Origin: Thermoplasmata archaeon
GTDB taxonomy: Archaea > Thermoplasmatota > Thermoplasmata > SG8-5
Assembly: GCA_030655715.1 (NCBI GenBank)
Contig: JAUSPR010000223.1
Coordinates: 1 to 11,294, forward strand
DNA: 11,294 bases
Direction of reading: 5' to 3'
Position numbers and translations under genes: made by a program. Each line of letters opens with the position of its first letter. Position 1 is the first letter of the stretch. A model generated the notes under the pieces. That model saw only the letters and a program-made list of their open reading frames with translations, was not told where the DNA came from and did not search any database. Shown piece after piece: positions 7,188 to 11,294 of the stretch.

Positions 7188-7715
7188 TCATTCGATTAGT
7201 ATGAACCTATAGCCAGTAATCTCATGGTCAGCAAACTGCGACTTGGGAATCTGGATGATTGAGTTTGGAAAGGTGAGAGCCATTGTCACGGTGCCTTCTG
7301 GAACATGCTTGACATAACGGAATTCAATGGCCCCGGATTTGTAGGTGACGCTCTGGAACTCGATGCTGTAGCCCCCTGTCGGTTTCATTCCCCAGTCAAG
7401 TATTGCATAGGAATAATTATCAAAATCCGGCATCCATTCTGGCAGTGCATAGGGATTTTCCGTGTAATTAATTGGCGAGTATGTGTCCGGGATGATGAAA
7501 TAGTCATTCCACTCTTCCATGTTCTGAACGAAAAACGTGGCTTCGGTGTCATTGACCGTATAATGCGGCCGCCATGGATACACACAACCCTCCAGGGGTT
7601 GGTATTCCACTGAAAAACTTGTGAGTCCTTGGACTACGAAAATCGTAGTCAAAACAATGGCTACGGAAAAAACGGCCAATATTGTTATAATGCCTTTTTT
7701 CTTCTCCATGGTCAT
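7188..7715 (-). CDS. Membrane-anchored PrcB_C-like domain protein
   Basis: This 175-residue protein has an N-terminal basic stretch (MEKKKG) and one hydrophobic segment at about 9-30, consistent with a signal anchor or uncleaved signal peptide. The remainder would lie outside the cell. Residues about 107-160 contain 'DWGMKPTGGYSIEF', a charged strand, 'VPEGTVTMALTFPNSIIQIP', which resembles the PrcB_C domain named after the Treponema protease complex-stabilising protein: G-x-K-P-T-G-G-Y-S-I, then V-P, then a Thr-aliphatic-Pro segment. That assignment is by eye. In other organisms the domain is mostly of unknown role, so a protease link is only a suggestion. ATG at 7715 or at 7709 could be the start; a TATA box centred near 7736 suggests a leaderless mRNA, favouring 7709. 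It converges on iorB. Confidence 0.8.
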   Translation of the reverse strand: MTMEKKKGIITILAVFSVAIVLTTIFVVQGLTSFSVEYQPLEGCVYPWRPHYTVNDTEATFFVQNMEEWNDYFIIPDTYSPINYTENPYALPEWMPDFDNYSYAILDWGMKPTGGYSIEFQSVTYKSGAIEFRYVKHVPEGTVTMALTFPNSIIQIPKSQFADHEITGYRFILIE

Positions 7716-7728
7716 TAATAGTCAGTGG

Positions 7729-7743
7729 TTATATAATATATTT
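7729..7743 (-). promoter_or_regulatory. TATA box for the PrcB_C-like gene
   Basis: The minus strand reads AAATATATTATATAA here, a strong archaeal TATA element. It is centred about 27 nt before the ATG at 7709 and 21 nt before the ATG at 7715. With no ribosome binding site between, this implies a leaderless transcript starting at or next to the initiation codon. Confidence 0.6.
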
Positions 7744-7763
7744 ACTCATGGGGGATTTACAGC

Positions 7764-8141
7764 TTACCCCAACAGCGCCCTGTACTCATCAGCCGTTATC
7801 AGCTCAGCCGATTTCATATCCGCACACTCTATCACGGCAAGCCATCCTTTTCCGTACGGATCAGAATTAATGATGTCCGGGGAGTTCTCAAGGTCTGAAT
7901 TAACTTCCACGACCTTGCCTGTAACAGGGGAATAAACGTCGCTTGTGCTTTTAACAGATTCCACGGTTGCCAGTTCAGAGCCAGCTTGAATTCCCTGGCC
8001 TACCTTCGGCAGCTCGACATAAACAATGTCTGTGAGCTCTTCCTGCGCGTGGTCGGATAATCCCACGGTAACGCGGTTGCCCTCGATTCTGGCCCATTCA
8101 TGCTTCTTGGTATATTTCAGTTCTTCCGGTATGTTAGACAT
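7764..8141 (-). CDS. gcvH: Glycine cleavage system H protein (lipoyl carrier)
   Basis: This 125-residue protein carries a lipoyl arm that shuttles the aminomethyl group between the P, T and L proteins of the glycine cleavage system. The signature is complete: KYTKKHEW near the start (9-16), 'VGLSDHAQEELTDIVYVELP', and 'ATVESVKSTSDVYSPVTG' (58-75), in which Lys64 is the predicted lipoylation site. The C-terminal 'NSDPYGKGWLAVIE' is also conserved. ATG at 8141 is chosen because GGAAGGT (8149-8155) lies 7 nt upstream and the protein then matches the family; a TTG at 8174 would add 11 residues and lacks support. No P, T, L or lipoate genes are in the window, so partners must be elsewhere. Confidence 0.95.
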   Translation of the reverse strand: MSNIPEELKYTKKHEWARIEGNRVTVGLSDHAQEELTDIVYVELPKVGQGIQAGSELATVESVKSTSDVYSPVTGKVVEVNSDLENSPDIINSDPYGKGWLAVIECADMKSAELITADEYRALLG

Positions 8142-8176
8142 TGACTCTACCTTCCGGTTTAGGTAATGCAGCAAGC

Positions 8177-8188
8177 ATATTAATTTTA
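8177..8188 (-). promoter_or_regulatory. Candidate TATA element for gcvH
   Basis: The minus strand reads AAAATTAATATG, centred about 41 nt before the gcvH ATG. Transcription would start near 8156, immediately before the GGAAGGT ribosome binding site, giving a leader of about 15 nt. The 126-bp gap from the fen stop also fits independent transcription, though read-through from fen is possible. Confidence 0.4.
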
Positions 8189-8267
8189 TCTGTTTTTAAC
8201 ATCCCTGCCCTCAATGGCAAGTAATTCTGAGATTTGGCTAGATAAACTGTCACCTACTCCGCCGAAT

Positions 8268-9287
8268 TCAAAACCACGAATCCAGCGATTTCTGGGCCCG
8301 CGCTTTCTGCCCCACAGATATCTTGTCCATTGTTGATTGGAGCCGCTGGCTGGAAAATTCAAATTCATTGCAAAGCAAGTCCTCGACTTTCTCGCGGTCC
8401 ATGGATTTCCATTCCAATGTGTATTTGTCTGTGACATTTGGTTCAAGGAATATTTTCCTGATATTGTGAAATCCTGGCACGTCCAATTTTTTCTCGGATA
8501 TGGCAGCCTCGCCGGAACCGTGTTCCTTGATGAGCATCAGGGCCTTCTTCGGGCCTATTCCCTTGACGCCTGGATTGAAATCCGTGCCCATGAGCACTCC
8601 GATGTCCACCAGCTGTTCCCTGGTAATGCCAAGAGCGGCCAATGTATCGCTCAGCGTCAGAATTTCCGGCACAACGTCGATATACACATTGCGGCGGGGC
8701 ATTTTTCTCCTGCCAGAGAGAGTCATGTTTCTTACAAGAATAGGCGCGCCGAATAGCAGTGAGTCAAAATCCTGGGATGCGGCCGCATAGACCTCGCCTT
8801 TGCCTGCCATGTACGATGCCTGGGCCTCGCCCTCCTCGGGCGCGTCAACCCATGGAACGCCCATGTGTTCTAGGAGTTCTTTCGCTTGACCAACCATGTC
8901 CCTTGTTAAACGTGACGTTTGCTGGGCCTTTGTCCTAGCAGTCTCCATATCCCCCATTTCAAGAGCCTCATCCCACTGGGCCTGGGCCTTCTCTTTTCTC
9001 TGCCTGCGGTCAGCAAGAGTGCTGGATTTCATTGGGTTGGGCTTTCCGTCGAAAACATATACCGGCTTGATGCCGACTTCCAACAGACTGGCTGTCCTGT
9101 GAAACGTGCCTGTAAGATGGGACGTAATTCGTCCCCGTGAGTCCATGAGCGGCGTGCCGTCGGCCTGACGGATGCTGGAGAGAAACTGATACAGGGCATT
9201 GTACCCGTCAATGGCTATGGTCCTGGATTTGAGGTCCTTGAGAGTGCATGGCTTTGCTTCCACCAGGTCGGAGATGTCTATTCCCAT
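8268..9287 (-). CDS. fen: Flap endonuclease 1 (FEN1), DNA replication and repair
   Basis: This 339-residue structure-specific 5' nuclease removes RNA-primed flaps during Okazaki fragment maturation and acts in base excision repair. Metal-binding acidic residues are visible: Asp27, Asp80 (VFDGKPN), Glu152 and Glu154 (EEGEAQ), Asp173 and Asp175 (SQDFDSL), and Asp236 (GTDFN). The helix-3-turn-helix GVKGIGPKKAL spans 240-250. The last eight residues, QKSLDSWF, form a PIP box (Q332, L335, W338, F339) that docks on the PCNA clamp. Length is typical of archaeal FEN1. ATG at 9287 begins the conserved MGID N-terminus; no ribosome binding site is evident, and TTAAT at 9311-9315 suits a leaderless mRNA. 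Its neighbours are unrelated in function. Confidence 0.96.
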   Translation of the reverse strand: MGIDISDLVEAKPCTLKDLKSRTIAIDGYNALYQFLSSIRQADGTPLMDSRGRITSHLTGTFHRTASLLEVGIKPVYVFDGKPNPMKSSTLADRRQRKEKAQAQWDEALEMGDMETARTKAQQTSRLTRDMVGQAKELLEHMGVPWVDAPEEGEAQASYMAGKGEVYAAASQDFDSLLFGAPILVRNMTLSGRRKMPRRNVYIDVVPEILTLSDTLAALGITREQLVDIGVLMGTDFNPGVKGIGPKKALMLIKEHGSGEAAISEKKLDVPGFHNIRKIFLEPNVTDKYTLEWKSMDREKVEDLLCNEFEFSSQRLQSTMDKISVGQKARAQKSLDSWF

Positions 9288-9310
9288 TGCAAAGGGATAT
9301 GGGCTGCCGA

Positions 9311-9315
9311 TTAAT
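9311..9315 (-). promoter_or_regulatory. Weak candidate TATA element for fen
   Basis: The minus strand reads ATTAA here (part of CCATTAATCGG), centred about 26 nt before the fen ATG, with no ribosome binding site between them. The spacing suits leaderless transcription, but the match to a TATA box is poor. Read-through from the upstream surface-protein gene, only 39 nt away, is an alternative. Confidence 0.25.
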
Positions 9316-9326
9316 GGATTTTTGCC

Positions 9327-11171
9327 TCAGAACCTGTCACGGATAACTATCACAAGTACAATCACCACAACGATGATGATTATGATTACGATTACCCAGA
9401 GCCAGTTAAAGCCGCCGCCCGGAGATATTGTCTTGGAATCGAAATGCGGTGTTCCGTCGGCCGTGTCCATGTATCCCGAGATTACTGTGACGTCCTGGTC
9501 CTCGATGAACTCCGGTACAAGGAAGCTGGCTGTGTATTTTCCTGACTCGGTCTGCTCCAGCCTGAGCAGGTAACCGCTAGGCACCCAACGCATCCATTCC
9601 AGGTCATTGAATTCACCGGTTTCAAGATTGCCTTCGCCAATGATCCAAAATGCAATCACCGGGTCGCCTGTACCTGCTGAAAGTTCCACGGTGACTGTTC
9701 CAATCTTGCCCGCTGAGAAGCTTCCGCCGCTTATGCCGACTTCCTTGTCGCCGTCCAGGTTGCCCTCATAGGCATAGAATTCAAAACCTTCGGTATTCCA
9801 GTTATTCTGGGGCCACACATCGTAGTACTTATCGTTATCAATGTCATGGTCCTCATTGGCCGGGTAGTCAGCATAGTCCAAAGGAACTTCCAATCTCACA
9901 TGGATAGCACACTGGTCCTCGGGTGTCTTGAAAGCCAGGCTAAACTTGCCCTGCACATCGGTTGTGGCAACGCCGGCAGATATTACTTCTCTGGCAGCAT
10001 CAATATGATTGCCAGTGCCGAAAAACATGTCGAAATCCGTTCCAGTGGCAGTGACATAATAATAAATCACCTTGGATGCGGCAGGCAGGCGCGAGTCATA
10101 CGCGCCGTATGGGATGGTCACATCCGTATCTGGCTCGAATATTGTTTCAGTTCCTTCCCACATTATGTCAAAATCATTGTGGTCCGGCATCTCCGCAACC
10201 TGATTGTACACTGTCCCGGAAATTGTCTGATTCAGCCCGCTGGCCAGAACATAGCCGCCAAAATAGACCGTCCCTGTGATGTCCGGAACATGGACTAAAT
10301 CTTTTCCAGAGGCATTGGTAGTGCCATAGTAATTGTCTCCGGAGTCAATTCTCTCGAGGACGAAATTTGCCCCTTCCACGGGAGCGCCCAGCAGATCAGC
10401 CACACAGACCTCGAATGACACGGTGTTTCCGGCGGTCGCGACCTTATGGCACCACACGTCAAGCACATTCACATGAATCATTGCAGAATCATGGTCGCCC
10501 ATTCCCATTGGCTGTGCGAAAATCTCGTAAGTACCGCTGACAGAGACCTGGGGAACAGTAAATTCTATGGAATAAATTCCGTCCTGCTCGGTCGTGTATG
10601 TGGTATAGTTCTGCCTTTGACCGGTTGGTGACTCAACATAGAGATTGGTGAACCCGGTTATGGGTATCAGTGTCGAACCTGTCCTGGTGAGTATCGTGGC
10701 AGTGATTATGTCGCCCGGGTGCGCCGGCACCGTGTCCTGGCCGGCGATGTTCACGTCGACTGTGTCCGGAATAGAGTAGACCCGAATATCAATATCGCCT
10801 TCCTCATGATCGTTGCCCAGCGTTATCTCGTAAAAGAAATACAATTGGCGATTGTTGTCCGCGGCCTTAACTGTATAAGATGCAGTGTAAATTCCCGTGC
10901 CAGAGCTGGTCAAAGTCAGGTTGATTGGATTATTGAAATTATGATTGGTGCTAACACCGAGGTACATGTCGCTGGCACTGGCCACGTCAGTCAGCGCACC
11001 CAGGTTGTACACTCTCAGCTGAACGTTGACAGTATCGCCCACGCTGTAATTTCTGTCCTCGACCGTCATGATGACGTGTAGCGAGTCATTCTCTCCCATT
11101 GCCAGCGGTGAAAACATGCTAGCAAGAAGGATGATTCCCAGTCCCATTACTATAAGAATATTTCTCCTCAT
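9327..11171 (-). CDS. Exported Ig-like surface protein with C-terminal membrane anchor
   Basis: This 614-residue protein has a signal peptide at 1-26 (MRRN, hydrophobic core, cut near LAMG), a long extracellular region, and a hydrophobic anchor at about 590-610 followed by RDRF. The topology is therefore outside with the C-terminus in the cytoplasm. The ectodomain appears to be several beta-sandwich modules: about 32-132, 136-236 and 240-322, each opening with a 'GDTVNVQLRVYN' or 'GNTVSFEVCVAD'-type strand and closing in 'GIYTASYTV'/'GTYEIFAQ' patterns, as in macroglobulin MG2 or carboxypeptidase-regulatory domains. An acidic loop DHDIDNDKYYD (441-451) might bind calcium. N-glycosylation sequons occur at Asn84, 188, 286 and 314. 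I recognise no enzyme motif; a structural or cell-surface binding role is likely. Confidence 0.85.
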   Translation of the reverse strand: MRRNILIVMGLGIILLASMFSPLAMGENDSLHVIMTVEDRNYSVGDTVNVQLRVYNLGALTDVASASDMYLGVSTNHNFNNPINLTLTSSGTGIYTASYTVKAADNNRQLYFFYEITLGNDHEEGDIDIRVYSIPDTVDVNIAGQDTVPAHPGDIITATILTRTGSTLIPITGFTNLYVESPTGQRQNYTTYTTEQDGIYSIEFTVPQVSVSGTYEIFAQPMGMGDHDSAMIHVNVLDVWCHKVATAGNTVSFEVCVADLLGAPVEGANFVLERIDSGDNYYGTTNASGKDLVHVPDITGTVYFGGYVLASGLNQTISGTVYNQVAEMPDHNDFDIMWEGTETIFEPDTDVTIPYGAYDSRLPAASKVIYYYVTATGTDFDMFFGTGNHIDAAREVISAGVATTDVQGKFSLAFKTPEDQCAIHVRLEVPLDYADYPANEDHDIDNDKYYDVWPQNNWNTEGFEFYAYEGNLDGDKEVGISGGSFSAGKIGTVTVELSAGTGDPVIAFWIIGEGNLETGEFNDLEWMRWVPSGYLLRLEQTESGKYTASFLVPEFIEDQDVTVISGYMDTADGTPHFDSKTISPGGGFNWLWVIVIIIIIVVVIVLVIVIRDRF

Positions 11172-11183
11172 ACCTATCGCCGA

Positions 11184-11208
11184 TTATATATGTGGGCAAG
11201 TATAAAAA
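11184..11208 (-). promoter_or_regulatory. Promoter region of the exported Ig-like protein gene
   Basis: Two TATA-like elements read on the minus strand: TTTTTATA at 11201-11208, about 33 nt before the ATG at 11171, and TATATAA at 11184-11190, only 16 nt before it. The first has the right spacing for a short-leader transcript. The second would start transcription inside the annotated coding region and would fit only the in-frame ATG at 11147. The signal peptide is more complete from 11171. Confidence 0.45.
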
Positions 11209-11294
11209 CATTCCCCGCACGTTATCTCGTGGCGTTCTGCTACTAGGTAATTCATTCATAAAAGACCGTAGAATTAATAATCGGACACCCTACA

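Noticed and set aside
8337..8756. Plus-strand open frame of 139 residues
   Set aside because: It is antisense to the conserved C-terminal half of FEN1 and has no recognisable protein character.
9327..9420. PGF-CTERM archaeosortase signal at the end of the exported protein
   Set aside because: There is a Gly-rich hinge, a hydrophobic segment and a short basic end, but the PGF tripeptide is absent, so a plain transmembrane anchor is the safer reading.
9846..10298. Plus-strand open frame of 150 residues
   Set aside because: It lies wholly opposite the exported Ig-like protein, whose signal peptide, beta modules and anchor are coherent in the minus frame.
1740..11281. Shared CGATTATA and AATTAATAAT strings in the operon promoter and the right-end intergenic region
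   Set aside because: They are short, AT-rich and overlap TATA elements, so chance and common promoter composition explain them.

Overview
This window looks archaeal. Promoters are TATA-type, some mRNAs appear leaderless or short-leadered, ribosome binding sites match GGAGGTGAT, and the gene content includes FEN1 with a C-terminal PCNA-binding tail and two ferredoxin-linked 2-oxoacid oxidoreductases. The surface proteins carry signal peptides, Asp-rich calcium-type loops and a 'LDIGNDGTIDW'-like motif. These suggest an anaerobic, peptide-using member of the Thermoplasmatota (Euryarchaeota), but the exact lineage is an inference and cannot be fixed from this window.

Layout. Positions 1-1472 (minus) hold the N-terminal 490 residues of a large secreted protein that runs off the left edge. 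A 313-bp AT-rich divergent intergenic region (1473-1785) follows, rich in short direct and inverted repeats. Positions 1786-7179 (plus) hold a compact six-gene operon. It encodes a four-subunit pyruvate/2-ketoisovalerate-type ferredoxin oxidoreductase (gamma, delta, alpha, beta) and then both subunits of an indolepyruvate ferredoxin oxidoreductase (iorA, iorB). Four of the five junctions are 4-nt stop/start overlaps; the fifth (alpha/beta) is a 1-nt gap. Four minus-strand genes converge on it: a membrane-anchored PrcB_C-like protein (7188-7715), glycine cleavage H protein (7764-8141), FEN1 nuclease (8268-9287), and a 614-residue exported Ig-like protein with a C-terminal membrane anchor (9327-11171). 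The last 123 bp hold that gene's promoter and nothing else clear.

How the genes fit together. The operon is a metabolic module. Amino acids from peptides are transaminated to 2-oxoacids. The POR/VOR-type enzyme would oxidise pyruvate or branched-chain 2-oxoacids, and IOR would oxidise aryl-pyruvates, both giving acyl-CoA, CO2 and reduced ferredoxin. Their co-transcription suggests coordinated amino-acid catabolism or reversible reductive carboxylation. The minus-strand genes are functionally mixed and most have a plausible promoter of their own. No mobile element, CRISPR array, tRNA or rRNA was seen. I did not find strong evidence of a wholly new system; the most noteworthy items are the POR-IOR fusion operon, the repeat-rich divergent control region, the PrcB_C-like protein and the two uncharacterised surface proteins.
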